Origin: RH-AL1 sp965277355 | GTDB lineage: Bacteria; Pseudomonadota; Alphaproteobacteria; Rhizobiales; Beijerinckiaceae | NCBI GenBank assembly: GCA_965277355.1 | Contig: CBDICN010000002.1 | Coordinates: 1,674,001 to 1,738,000 of the forward strand | Length of the DNA: 64,000 nt | Direction: 5' to 3' | Shown here: positions 17,310-25,267 of the stretch, piece after piece | Layout: each line of letters opens with the position of its first letter | Position numbering within the stretch: the stretch's first letter is position 1 | The notes under the pieces: model-generated | The model's database searches: none | What the model saw: the letters and a program-made list of their open reading frames with translations, nothing else | What the model was told of the DNA's origin: nothing | Position numbers and translations under genes: made by a program

Positions 17310-17571
17310 TATTTTTTTACCGGGCGTTACGCTCCAGTCGCGATATCGACCCCTGTCTTTCGTCAGAACCGCGTGGAACGGTCTAGACGCCGACGGTAGG
17401 GTCCCACGCACCTGTCGACGGCGTCCCGAAGGCGACGTTTCCACGTTGTCTTTGCGGCGGGAATTGTCTCAAGTGCTCAGATGTCGGATAGGGGCGGGTG
17501 GCATTGACGTTCGAGCACCAGGCGGGGTTTGAGGCGAGGCGCGCGCGGTGGCGTCGCCGGGATCGGCGGCG

Positions 17572-18267
17572 ATGAGCGTCAGAGCGTCCGTTGCCCCCGC
17601 GCCGACCCAGGCCGATCAGGTGTTCGACCGGCTCCAAATCGAGATCGTCGCCTGCCGTCTCAAGCCAGGCGAGAAGATCAGGATCAACGAGATCGCCGCC
17701 CGCCTCGAGGTCAGCGGCGGTGCGGTCCGCGAGGCGCTGTCCCGGCTCTCGGCCGAGGGCATGGTCCTCTCCGAAGCTCAGAAGGGCTACACCGTGGCCC
17801 CGGTGTCCGAGGCGGAACTCGTGGATCTCACGAAGACGCGCGTGTCGGTAGAGCAGCTCTGCCTCCGCGCCGCGGTCGAGAGCGGCGGTGTGGAATGGGA
17901 GAGCGGCATCGTTGCCGCCTACCACCGCCTGCACAGTCTGCACGTGGGCAAGGCCTCGGAACCCGGCGTGGTCGACGAGGGGTGGGCGTCCGCGCACGGC
18001 GCCTTCCATCTCGCCCTCGTGGCGGCATGCGCCAGCCCGTCTTTGCTGCGGATCCGCGGTGCGCTCTACGCCCAGTCCGAACGCTACCGCCGCCTTTCCT
18101 ACCCCTACCGGACGGGCGAGCGCGATGCGGACGCCGAACACAAGGCCCTCGTCGAGGCGACGATGGATCGCAACGCCGACCACTGCTGCGGCTTGATCTC
18201 GCACCACATCTGGCGGACGACGCGGATCCTCCTCGTCTCGCCCATCTTGGCGGCGTCCCGGGCTTGA
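17572..18267 (+). CDS. GntR-family transcriptional regulator (FadR/FCD type)
   Basis: The N-terminal winged helix-turn-helix (about residues 12-75) has RLKPGEKIRINEIAARLEVSGGAVREALSRL, with an EGMVLSEAQKGYTVAPV wing. The C-terminal helical FCD ligand domain (about 85-225) includes the metal-site pattern HGAFHLALVAACAS and a late AEHKALVEA helix. These regulators commonly repress catabolic genes and are relieved by an acid metabolite. The ATG at 17572 is taken; another start lies 24 bases upstream. It diverges from the P450, its most likely target. Confidence 0.9.
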   Translation: MSVRASVAPAPTQADQVFDRLQIEIVACRLKPGEKIRINEIAARLEVSGGAVREALSRLSAEGMVLSEAQKGYTVAPVSEAELVDLTKTRVSVEQLCLRAAVESGGVEWESGIVAAYHRLHSLHVGKASEPGVVDEGWASAHGAFHLALVAACASPSLLRIRGALYAQSERYRRLSYPYRTGERDADAEHKALVEATMDRNADHCCGLISHHIWRTTRILLVSPILAASRA

Positions 18268-18474
18268 CGGTTCGCGCGTGACGCCGCTGAACGCATCGGC
18301 ACCAATCTCTTTATTCTTCGTGGCCGCGTCGGACAGGTCCCGAAAGCCTTCGCGAAGGCCGCAAAGCTTCGGTCGCGACGGACCGCGTCTGGACCGACGG
18401 AAAGGGCATGAGACGCGAGGACACCGATTGAGTGACGATCACGCTTCTCAACGAGAAGATCGCCGAATGGGCGC
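18268..18474. other. no recognisable gene
   Basis: No convincing gene was found between the GntR gene and the broken membrane-protein gene. A short plus-strand reading from 18435 (about 38 residues, including EKIAEWALTHAAKGDAV) has GC-rich third positions, but it has no ribosome site, loses protein character after about 18550 and matches nothing I recognise. Confidence 0.4.
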
Positions 18475-18732
18475 TCACCCATGCCGCCAAAGGCGACGCG
18501 GTCTACGCGCTCGTGACGCTCGGCCGAATGATGGAAGGCGTCTTCGAACGGGGACTCGGGAGATGTGCCGCTCATCGCGGTCAGCGAAGACGAGCGCGAC
18601 CAGTGTCCAGATCACCACGATCGAGAGCACGAGGAAGCCCGCGACGACCTATGTGCCTACGGGTCGGATCGCATCGCTCCCAAGCGAATCGACGACGCGG
18701 GTCGTGCGGGGCGCATCGTGAGGGTCGCTCAT
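18475..18732 (-). pseudogene. small membrane protein gene interrupted by an amber stop
   Basis: An ATG at 18732 overlaps the stop of the diheme cytochrome gene as ATGA, the hallmark of translational coupling. The reading gives 27 polar residues (MSDPHDAPRTTRVVDS and so on) and then TAG at 18649-18651. The same frame continues directly into a good membrane helix, VVAGFLVLSIVVIWTLVALV, and a charged FADRDERH end, then runs on less convincingly to 18475. It looks like a small single-span protein, fourth in the operon, cut by one nonsense change; a sequencing error is the alternative. The function is not recognised. Confidence 0.5.
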
Positions 18733-19658
18733 TTCCCGTCCGCCACCTCGGGAACGGTGCCGGCCGCGGGTGTCAGCGCCGGATCGCCGAGGACCTTGCC
18801 GTTCACGGTCTGGCCGTACATCGAGAATGGTGTGTCGTGGAACGTTGCGCGCGTCTTCGCGACGTCGCCCGTGAACCGAGGATCCTGCGGGCGCACTTGG
18901 CTGTCGACATAGGATGCGACGTCCCAGGCCTGCTGCGGCGTCAGCGAGCCGGCGAGGCCGAGCGGCATATTGGCCCGGATGAACGCGGCGGCGTTCTTGA
19001 CCGAGGCCATGCCGGCTCCCCAGTTGTACGAGCGCGCGCCCCACAGCGGCGGAAACACCACCTTGCCGTCCGACTTCTGCCCGATACCGCCGGCGCCGTG
19101 ACAGGCGGCGCAGTTCTGCACGTAAACGCCGGCGCCGCGATCGTAGTTCGGCGCCATGGCCGGCTTCGGGAGCTCGGGGAAGCCGCGGCCAGCTGGTGTC
19201 TCGCCTGTCGGCAGGCCTTTCGCCAGGAAATAGGAATAGCTCTCGAGCGCGACGAGCACGGGGTCGCCCAGCGGCGGCACCTTGCCGTTCATGCTGTAGC
19301 GAAAGCACCCCTGCAGGCGCTGCTGGAACGAGTTCACCTGGTCGTTCTTCTTGCGATAGGCCGGGTAGGACACGTAGGCCGCCCACATCGGCGCCGATCC
19401 GGCAAGGCGGCCGGCGTCGAGATGGCAGTTGCTGCAGCGCAGGTCGTTGCCGACGTACTTGCCGGCATGGGCGGCCGTATCGCGGAAGATTTGCTCGCCG
19501 AGACGGACCTCGTCGCCGAACTTGTCCGACGGTATCGCGGATTCGGCCGGCGGCTCGAAGGTAGCGGGTGCCGGGGCGGCGGATGCGACGTCCCGATGCC
19601 GACCAAATGCGACCATCGCGAGTGCGGCAACGGTCGTGCCGACGACGACTGTCCTCAT
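18729..19658 (-). CDS. periplasmic diheme cytochrome c, thiosulfate-dehydrogenase (TsdA)-like
   Basis: The 309-residue product has an N-terminal signal peptide and two heme c sites, CSNCH (residues 75-79) and CAACH (183-187). Around them are blocks typical of the TsdA family: LDAGRLAGSAPMW, AAYVSYPAYRKK, LQGCFRYSMNG and FPPLWGARSYNWGAGM. TsdA enzymes couple two thiosulfates to tetrathionate or the reverse, and one heme is ligated by a Cys; Cys118 in QGCFRYSMNG is the candidate here. It is third in a minus-strand cluster after a Tat-exported protein and a binding protein. The true substrate could differ from thiosulfate. Confidence 0.75.
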   Translation of the reverse strand: MRTVVVGTTVAALAMVAFGRHRDVASAAPAPATFEPPAESAIPSDKFGDEVRLGEQIFRDTAAHAGKYVGNDLRCSNCHLDAGRLAGSAPMWAAYVSYPAYRKKNDQVNSFQQRLQGCFRYSMNGKVPPLGDPVLVALESYSYFLAKGLPTGETPAGRGFPELPKPAMAPNYDRGAGVYVQNCAACHGAGGIGQKSDGKVVFPPLWGARSYNWGAGMASVKNAAAFIRANMPLGLAGSLTPQQAWDVASYVDSQVRPQDPRFTGDVAKTRATFHDTPFSMYGQTVNGKVLGDPALTPAAGTVPEVADGK

Positions 19659-19749
19659 GGATTGGCTCCTTGTTCGGATCGAGTGTGGCGACAGAGCCGT
19701 CGACGGCCCGCATGTCGGCTGGAGACGCGTGGCGCGAAGCAGGCTCCCT

Positions 19750-20781
19750 CTACCGGGCGTCCGCCGACGATCGCTCGGGCTGGTACGGCTTGAACCCGTA
19801 GCTCTCGAAGATCTTCAGCGCCGCCGGCGAGACGATGAAGGCGAGCCAGGCCTTGGCCGCCTCCGGATGCGCCGCGCCCTTGACCATCGCGCCGCCGTAG
19901 ATCGCCGTGGCGTTGTCCTTGGCCGGGATGTCCACGTGCGCGATCGGGTGCCCGGCCTGCTCCTGGAAGATCGCCTCCGACTGCCAGGTCACCCCAGCTT
20001 CGGCGATGCCCTGCATCAGGAACAGGGGCGTCTGGCGGTGATGGATGTGGGTCAGGACGGTCGAGCCGTCCTTCACCTTGGCGTCGTAGACAGCGTTGGC
20101 CAACGTCTCGCCGCCGGTCTTCGTCAGGCTCGCCTTGATCTGGCGGACGATGCCTTCGAAGGCGGGGTTGGGCATGGCGAGCCTGATGCCCGGCTTGCCG
20201 AGGTCGGAGAGACCCTCGACATGCGCCGGGTTGCCGGCCGGCACCATGATCGTCAGCGTGTTGGTGGCATAAGGCACGGCCGGAGCTTCGAGCTTGCCGT
20301 CCTCGACCAGCTCCTGCACTTTCTTGTAGCCGGCGAAGTAGACGTCTGGCTTCACCGTGAAGGTCATGTTGCCCGATGTGATGGTACCCCCGGCCTCCAT
20401 CTGCTTCACGAGCAGTCCCGGCGGGATCGTTTCCCAAAACAGCTTGCCCTTGTACTCGGGGTGCTCGCGCTCGAACGTCTTCACCAGCGGCGCCATCGCG
20501 AAGAAGTAGTTGCCGCCGACGTAGAGCACGAGCTTGGGGTCGTCGAGGCTGCCGTGAAAGTCGGCCATGTCGTCGACGTCCGGGACGGTGAACTCAAGGC
20601 CGCGCTTTTCCGCGTCGTTGTTGGCGCCGTGCTGCCAAGGCGGGAAGAGGCTTTCCTTGTAGGCCGGCGGCATGGCCTTGCCGGTTGTCTCTGCGACGCC
20701 CTCGGAGGCGGCGAATGCCGGCGCCGTCAACAGCAGCAGCGCGGCGCTCGCGAGGAGCGCGCGGTCGTAGGTCCTTCGCAT
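19750..20781 (-). CDS. orphan periplasmic substrate-binding protein, ModA/sulfate-binding-like
   Basis: The 343-residue product has a clear signal peptide (MRRTYDRALLASAALLLL ending TAPAFA) and a type II binding-protein fold: LVLYVGGNYFFAMAPLVKTFE at the start of domain 1, TLTIMVPAGNPAHV, LAMPNPAFEGI, and a C-terminal AHPEAAKAWLAFIVSPAALKIFESYGF. The last block is the ModA/solute-binding family 1 signature. No permease or ATPase gene is nearby, so it is probably not a transport component in the usual sense. It starts 11 bp after the Tat-exported protein gene. A role presenting substrate to the neighbouring cytochrome is a guess. Confidence 0.75.
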   Translation of the reverse strand: MRRTYDRALLASAALLLLTAPAFAASEGVAETTGKAMPPAYKESLFPPWQHGANNDAEKRGLEFTVPDVDDMADFHGSLDDPKLVLYVGGNYFFAMAPLVKTFEREHPEYKGKLFWETIPPGLLVKQMEAGGTITSGNMTFTVKPDVYFAGYKKVQELVEDGKLEAPAVPYATNTLTIMVPAGNPAHVEGLSDLGKPGIRLAMPNPAFEGIVRQIKASLTKTGGETLANAVYDAKVKDGSTVLTHIHHRQTPLFLMQGIAEAGVTWQSEAIFQEQAGHPIAHVDIPAKDNATAIYGGAMVKGAAHPEAAKAWLAFIVSPAALKIFESYGFKPYQPERSSADAR

Positions 20782-20792
20782 CTTCGCTGTCC

Positions 20793-21587
20793 TTACTTGA
20801 TGTAGTGGAAGCCGACCTGCTGCAGCTCGGGGATGGTGGCGACGGCGCCCGGCGTCAGCACGACGCCCGGCAGCAGGTGGTTCGACAGGTCGGCGGCGAC
20901 CTGCTCCTGGCTCAGCTTGTCGGGATTGATGCCAAACTCGATCAGCTTGCCGGCCTGCTCCCAGATCGCGTTGTGGCAGGACATGAAGACGACTCCGCGC
21001 CGCATCAGCATCGGGATCGAATTGTCGGCCGGCGAGAACACGCCCTTCGGGTCCTCGTAGTTCTGCGGGTCGGCGGAGGCGGCCTTCTTCTCCACGATCA
21101 GGGTGTTGCTCTTGAACTTGTCGCCCGCGAGCCTGGTCAGCTGGTACTTGTCCCAGGCGGCCTCGTCGTAGAGGGCGAGGTGGGCCGAGCCGTGCGTCAG
21201 CGACACGGCGAGAAAGTCGGGGTGCTTGAACGACCAGATCTGCGCGTTCAGCGAGTTGCGCATGAGGTTGAGCCAGGGGCTGGCGATCTCGGTATTGTCC
21301 CAGACCTGCTTGGGCACTGGCTTGTAGGCCATCACTTCGGCGAGCGCCTCGTGGTCCCACTGGTCCTTCTCGTCGAGGATCATCGGCACCGTCTTGTAGT
21401 CGCGCCGCCGAGGCGCCTTCTCGAGGCGCTCCATCAGCATTCTCAGTGAGCCTGCGCCCTCAGGAAGGACCGGCGCGCCGGTCGAGGGCGCGGCCTCCGC
21501 CCGTGCGACCAGGGCGGCGCCGCCGAGTGCCGCGAGCCCGAATCCCATCGCCTGCAAAGCCGACCTGCGCTGTTTGAACTGGACCAT
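20793..21587 (-). CDS. Tat-exported protein of unknown function, possibly DsrE-like fold
   Basis: The 264-residue product begins MVQFKQRRSALQAMGFGLAA, a twin-arginine signal with a hydrophobic run ending in AEAAP, so it is probably exported folded. The core includes WSFKHPDFLAVSLTHGSAHLALYD, MLMRRGVVFMSCHNAIWEQAG (a lone Cys) and NHLLPGVVLTPGAVATIPELQQVG. The beta-alpha pattern with a conserved Cys resembles DsrE-type sulfur proteins, but I cannot confirm that. It is the first gene of the cluster, and its promoter region holds a LysR-type motif. ATG at 21587 was chosen because upstream codons are not protein-like. Confidence 0.6.
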   Translation of the reverse strand: MVQFKQRRSALQAMGFGLAALGGAALVARAEAAPSTGAPVLPEGAGSLRMLMERLEKAPRRRDYKTVPMILDEKDQWDHEALAEVMAYKPVPKQVWDNTEIASPWLNLMRNSLNAQIWSFKHPDFLAVSLTHGSAHLALYDEAAWDKYQLTRLAGDKFKSNTLIVEKKAASADPQNYEDPKGVFSPADNSIPMLMRRGVVFMSCHNAIWEQAGKLIEFGINPDKLSQEQVAADLSNHLLPGVVLTPGAVATIPELQQVGFHYIK

Positions 21588-21654
21588 GTCATCCTCATCC
21601 CGATGTCTCGCGGAACGTAGATGGCGCGACGGACGTCGCCTGACCAAGCGCGCC

Positions 21655-21672
21655 TGATAATCGATTTGATCA
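21655..21672. promoter_or_regulatory. possible LysR-type regulator box
   Basis: The sequence TGATAATCGATTTGATCA is an interrupted inverted repeat containing the T-N11-A pattern. It lies 68 bp upstream of the Tat-exported protein gene, in the gap shared with the divergent small secreted protein gene and close to the lysR-like gene. This is a motif match only. Confidence 0.35.
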
Positions 21673-21843
21673 CGACAGTCGATCAAGAGCGCGCTTCGGC
21701 TTCGAACGTTCGACAGACGCTGAGATGATCCTTCGATCTCGGTTTCGTGTCAGATCGATCGCGTGACACTGTTGGATCACGATGCTTCCTGCGCGCATGG
21801 TCTGGACACGGCGTTCGATCGGGACGCCAAGGAGAACACGACC

Positions 21844-22077
21844 ATGAAGACGATCCTCATTGCCGCCGGCGCTCTCGCGACGCTCGCCCCATGCAGCGCG
21901 CCGTCGTTCGCCGCTCCCGCCGGACCGATCACCGCGCACTGGACCTGGAGCTACCAGCAGGCGGCGGCGATGCGCGTGCCGGGCGGTCGCTGCCGCGGCA
22001 TCTCCTATGGCACTGGCGCCCGCTCCTGCGGCACCGCGACGGGCGGCCCGGTCGCCGGCCTCGCCAGCCGCAACTAG
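21844..22077 (+). CDS. small secreted protein with a cysteine pair
   Basis: The 77-residue product has a signal peptide (MKTILIAAGALATLAP, ending SFAAPAG) and a short mature part with two cysteines in GGRCRGISYGTGARSCGTATG. A strong aaggag site precedes the ATG at 21844; the longer reading upstream is not protein-like. It lies between the redox cluster and the LysR-type gene, facing the latter with 24 bp between the stop codons. I do not recognise the family. Confidence 0.6.
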   Translation: MKTILIAAGALATLAPCSAPSFAAPAGPITAHWTWSYQQAAAMRVPGGRCRGISYGTGARSCGTATGGPVAGLASRN

Positions 22078-22101
22078 CCTGCTGGGAGGCCGCGCCGCCT
22101 T

Positions 22102-23016
22102 TTACGGGCGGCGCGCAGACGTTCCGCCTCGAAGCTTGCCGGCGCCGACCTCGGCGAGCAGAGCGGTGGCGGCGGCGCTGCGGTGGCGCTCCTTGTGGAA
22201 GATCGCCGTGAACCGACGCGTCGGCAGGTCGAACGCGACCTGGTGCAACAGTTCCGCCTCGAGGCTGCCGACGGCGGCCGAGGCGGAGATCGCGGTCGCG
22301 CCCATGCCGGCCTCCACCGCGGCGCGCACCGCCTCGTTGCTCGGCAGCTCCATCGAGATCCGGAGGTCCTGGACCGCGACGCCGAGCGTCAGCAGCGCGC
22401 TTTCGAACACCGAGCGCGTACCTGAGCCCGGCTCCCGTAGCACCCAGTCGGTCTCGAGGATGTCGCCTGGCTCGATGCGGGACCGCGCGGCCCAGGAGTG
22501 CTCCTGGCCGACCACGACGATGAGCTGATCGCTGGCGACCTCGATGCTGGTCAGCGTGGGCTCGTCGATCTCGCCCTCGACGAAGCCGAGATCGGCGAGG
22601 CCGTCGCGAACCGCGCTTGCGACCTGCGCGGTGTTGCCGATCGCCATGCGCACGTCGATCAGGGGATGCGCGCGCCGATAATCCACGAGGCGGCGCGGCA
22701 ACCAGTAGCTCGCGATGGTCTGGCTGGCCTGGAGGCTGAGCGTGCCGCGCCTGAGCCCGGCGAGTTCGGCGAGCACGAGTTCCGCGGATTGCGCCCGGGC
22801 GAGCACCGCCTTGGCCTCACCCAGGAACAGGCGTCCGGCTTCGGTCAGCTCGATGCCGCGGCCGACCCGGCTGAAGAGCTTGGCGCCGTGACGGCCCTCC
22901 AGCGCGGCGATCGCGGCGCTGACCGCCGACTGCGCCAGGTTCAGCGCTTCTGCCGCCCGCGTGACGTGCTGGCGCTCGGCGACGGCGACGAAGACTCGGA
23001 GCTGTTCTAGGGTCAT
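22102..23016 (-). CDS. LysR-family transcriptional regulator
   Basis: The 304-residue protein begins MTLEQLRVFVAVAERQHVTRAAEALNLAQSAVSAAI, a standard LysR helix-turn-helix, followed by the linker helix and an effector domain with TIASYWLPRRLVDYR and a GLADLGFVEGEID recognition block. The sequence resembles the CysB/CbbR side of the family more than the aromatic-acid side, but that is an impression. Likely targets are the periplasmic redox cluster or the adjacent secreted-protein gene, from position. The start at 23016 gives the canonical N-terminus. Confidence 0.9.
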   Translation of the reverse strand: MTLEQLRVFVAVAERQHVTRAAEALNLAQSAVSAAIAALEGRHGAKLFSRVGRGIELTEAGRLFLGEAKAVLARAQSAELVLAELAGLRRGTLSLQASQTIASYWLPRRLVDYRRAHPLIDVRMAIGNTAQVASAVRDGLADLGFVEGEIDEPTLTSIEVASDQLIVVVGQEHSWAARSRIEPGDILETDWVLREPGSGTRSVFESALLTLGVAVQDLRISMELPSNEAVRAAVEAGMGATAISASAAVGSLEAELLHQVAFDLPTRRFTAIFHKERHRSAAATALLAEVGAGKLRGGTSARRP

Positions 23017-23279
23017 GGCACTCGGGGTGTTGCGAAGCCGAGCTTCGATGCCAGTACCCTCTGGCGGCAGGCGTGCCGCGAATGGAGTGCGCCTTCGCCG
23101 ATCGCAACGCCCCCAGGATGAGAATGAGGGCGAACACGAATTATGCGCCGATGGCGAATGATCCTTCCGCAATTTCTCCGATTATCAATTTGGAAGGGCG
23201 AGTGCATCTTGCATTCAAGCCGTCAAGCGAAAGAACTCAGTCGTTCGTCCAGGTCGGCATACATCGAAAGGCATAGACA

Positions 23280-23516
23280 ATGAAGAACCTTGGCAAATTG
23301 GCCGTCGCGGCGGCCTTCCTTTTCTGCGGCGCGGCTTCGTTTGCGGCTCAGGCGCAGACCGCTCTCGGCACGGACCGCGGTCTGTCACAGCGTTTCGAGA
23401 ACGCCTACGCGTTGACGGACAGGGGTTCGGTCGACAGGCGTCATCCTTACGACAACGGCTATACGACCGAAAGCACCACGTGCGGCTTCGCGCTCGTCAG
23501 CGTGTGCGCTCGCTGA
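23280..23516 (+). CDS. small secreted protein with C-terminal CGxxLxxxCA motif
   Basis: The 78-residue product has a signal peptide (KLAVAAAFLFCGAASFA, cleavage after AQA) and a polar mature part ending TESTTCGFALVSVCAR. Two cysteines eight positions apart at the very C-terminus could form a small disulfide loop. The 86-residue secreted protein at 28428-28688 ends in the same pattern, CGLTLTTDCA. The ATG at 23280 has a weak aaagg upstream. The 263 bp before it holds only AT-rich promoter-like sequence. The function is unknown. Confidence 0.6.
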   Translation: MKNLGKLAVAAAFLFCGAASFAAQAQTALGTDRGLSQRFENAYALTDRGSVDRRHPYDNGYTTESTTCGFALVSVCAR

Positions 23517-23603
23517 GTTTGAAAGGCTGCCTGCTCGGCGAACCGCGGAGACGCGGCTCGCCGAGGCCGCGGAGGTCTCGGCCGACCCGAAGGCCGCGTT
23601 GCG

Positions 23604-24929
23604 CTACGTCGTCTTCATGCGTCCGAGGTCGTCTTCGCGTAATCGTCCCGACATCATGAGCAGGCCGGCAAGCCCGGCCAGCACCGCGAAGGTGAGCGTG
23701 ACCTCGCTTCTTGCGAGCCCGGATGCGAACATCCATCCGGCGGCGTACGGTCCCAAGGCGCTTCCGATGCGGCCTATGCCGATCACGAAGCCGGCGCCGG
23801 AGGCGCGCGAGGGAGCGTCGAACGCCATCGTCAGTGCCGCGTAGAGGCAGGAGATCCCGGCGATGAGGAAGAAGCCGCAGCAGGCGGCGGCGACGGTGAG
23901 CGTCGCAAGGGACGCGGGAGCCAGGCCTAGCGCGATCATCGCCGCGGCGAATCCGATCATGGCTCCAGCCGACGGAAGGGTGGGCCCGAAGCGGGTCGCG
24001 ACCCAACCGAGAACGAGCCCGCCAACGGCGCCGGCTAGGTTCGCCGCTGCGGACACGAGGCTGGCCGACGCCGGCGGGAACCCCGCATCCGCGACGAGTT
24101 GGGGCAGCCAGCTGAGGAAGTAATATCCGGACATCACGTAAAGCAGGTTGACGATCGTGATGCGGAGCGTGGTACCGGCAAGCCCGTTCGCGAACAGCCC
24201 GCGATAGGACGTCGCCTTCCGCGTCTCCATAGGCGGGAGGGCGTCGATCGTCGGCCGCCCGCACCGCGTCAGGAACGCGTTGACCCTGGACAGGGTGTCC
24301 GGCCGCCGCCGCGCGAGGAGGAAGGCCGGAGGCTCGGGCAGCCACACCAGGACGGCAGGCACGAGCAGCACGCCCGCTGCGGCGCCGGCGACGAACACGC
24401 CTTGCCAGCCGGTTCGCTGCAGCAGGGCCGAGGCCGTAACGCCGCCGAGCACGCCGCCGACCGGATACCCGACCGCCATCGCCGACACCGCGAATGAGCG
24501 CCATCGCGTGTTGGCGAATTCGGCGGCCAGGGGTGTGATGACGGCGACCATCACCCCGATCCCTACGCCGGTCAGGACGCGCCATGCGGCCAGTTCGGCG
24601 ACGTTGCGGGAGACGGCGGACAGAAGCGAACCGGCCACCATGAGTCCCAGGCCGCAGAGCACGATGCGCCGACGGCCGATCACGTCGGCGAGGGGAGCGA
24701 GGGCCAGCGAACCGAACGCCATGCCGGCCAGGCCGGACGCCAGCACGAGGCCGAGCGCGGCCCTGCCGATCCCCCAGCTCTGCGAGATCGCCGGCGCCGC
24801 GAACGTGACCGAAAGGACGTCGTACCCGTCCAGGGCCGAAAGGAGGACCGTCATTATCACGGCGGCGATCTGCGCGCGGCTCATCGGCGCGTGCAGCAGG
24901 GACAATCTCCGGTCGACGGTCTCAGACAT
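23604..24929 (-). CDS. MFS transporter, aromatic acid:H+ symporter type
   Basis: The 441-residue protein has about twelve membrane spans. TM1 contains LSALDGYDVLSVTFAAP, whose DGYD motif marks the AAHS family (PcaK, BenK and relatives). The cytoplasmic loop 2-3 has PLADVIGRRRIVLCG, the MFS signature, and RRRPDTLSRVNAFL fills the central loop. It probably imports an aromatic acid by proton symport. It diverges from an extradiol dioxygenase gene across 338 bp holding an 8-bp inverted repeat, so uptake and ring cleavage may be co-regulated. The specific substrate cannot be read from sequence. Confidence 0.85.
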   Translation of the reverse strand: MSETVDRRLSLLHAPMSRAQIAAVIMTVLLSALDGYDVLSVTFAAPAISQSWGIGRAALGLVLASGLAGMAFGSLALAPLADVIGRRRIVLCGLGLMVAGSLLSAVSRNVAELAAWRVLTGVGIGVMVAVITPLAAEFANTRWRSFAVSAMAVGYPVGGVLGGVTASALLQRTGWQGVFVAGAAAGVLLVPAVLVWLPEPPAFLLARRRPDTLSRVNAFLTRCGRPTIDALPPMETRKATSYRGLFANGLAGTTLRITIVNLLYVMSGYYFLSWLPQLVADAGFPPASASLVSAAANLAGAVGGLVLGWVATRFGPTLPSAGAMIGFAAAMIALGLAPASLATLTVAAACCGFFLIAGISCLYAALTMAFDAPSRASGAGFVIGIGRIGSALGPYAAGWMFASGLARSEVTLTFAVLAGLAGLLMMSGRLREDDLGRMKTT

Positions 24930-25090
24930 GGCGTGCCTCTTGTTCGGATGTCGTGCAGTGACGGCACGCGCGAGCGCTTCGTGCTTTCCCCTCGCCGCGA
25001 CCCTCCCGAGCTTCGGAACGATCCGAAGCGGAACGGCATGCAGGCGGAAGGCCGCCGACCCGCAGGACCGGGTAACGGTCGTGACGATCC

Positions 25091-25119
25091 CGTCAATCGT
25101 GCATTAGAGCGGATTGACG
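25091..25119. promoter_or_regulatory. inverted repeat, candidate operator between transporter and dioxygenase
   Basis: CGTCAATC (25091-25098) and GATTGACG (25112-25119) are perfect 8-bp inverted arms separated by 13 bases. They lie in the divergent promoter region, about 150 bp upstream of the dioxygenase gene. The spacing of roughly two helical turns between arm centres suits a dimeric regulator. The rest of the 338-bp gap (24930-25267) holds nothing coding. Confidence 0.45.
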
Positions 25120-25267
25120 ATACTTTCTGGCGGATCGTATATTTTATCAAACGGAGAACGGAGCTTGTCGCCGCGCGGATGTCCTCTCAGGCAGCCGACG
25201 GACGGTTCCGGCATCGGCGGACGGCGCTTCGGCGGTCGGCGAGGATCAGGGAAAGCAAGGATCAGTG

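Noticed and set aside
18432..18550. Short plus-strand reading with protein-like codon use (EKIAEWALTHAAKGDAV)
   Set aside because: No ribosome site, unrecognised, and it conflicts with the minus-strand membrane-protein remnant; kept only as a note.
18432..19793. 453-residue plus-strand open frame over the cytochrome gene
   Set aside because: Antisense shadow of the diheme cytochrome c, whose two CxxCH motifs and signal peptide prove the other strand.
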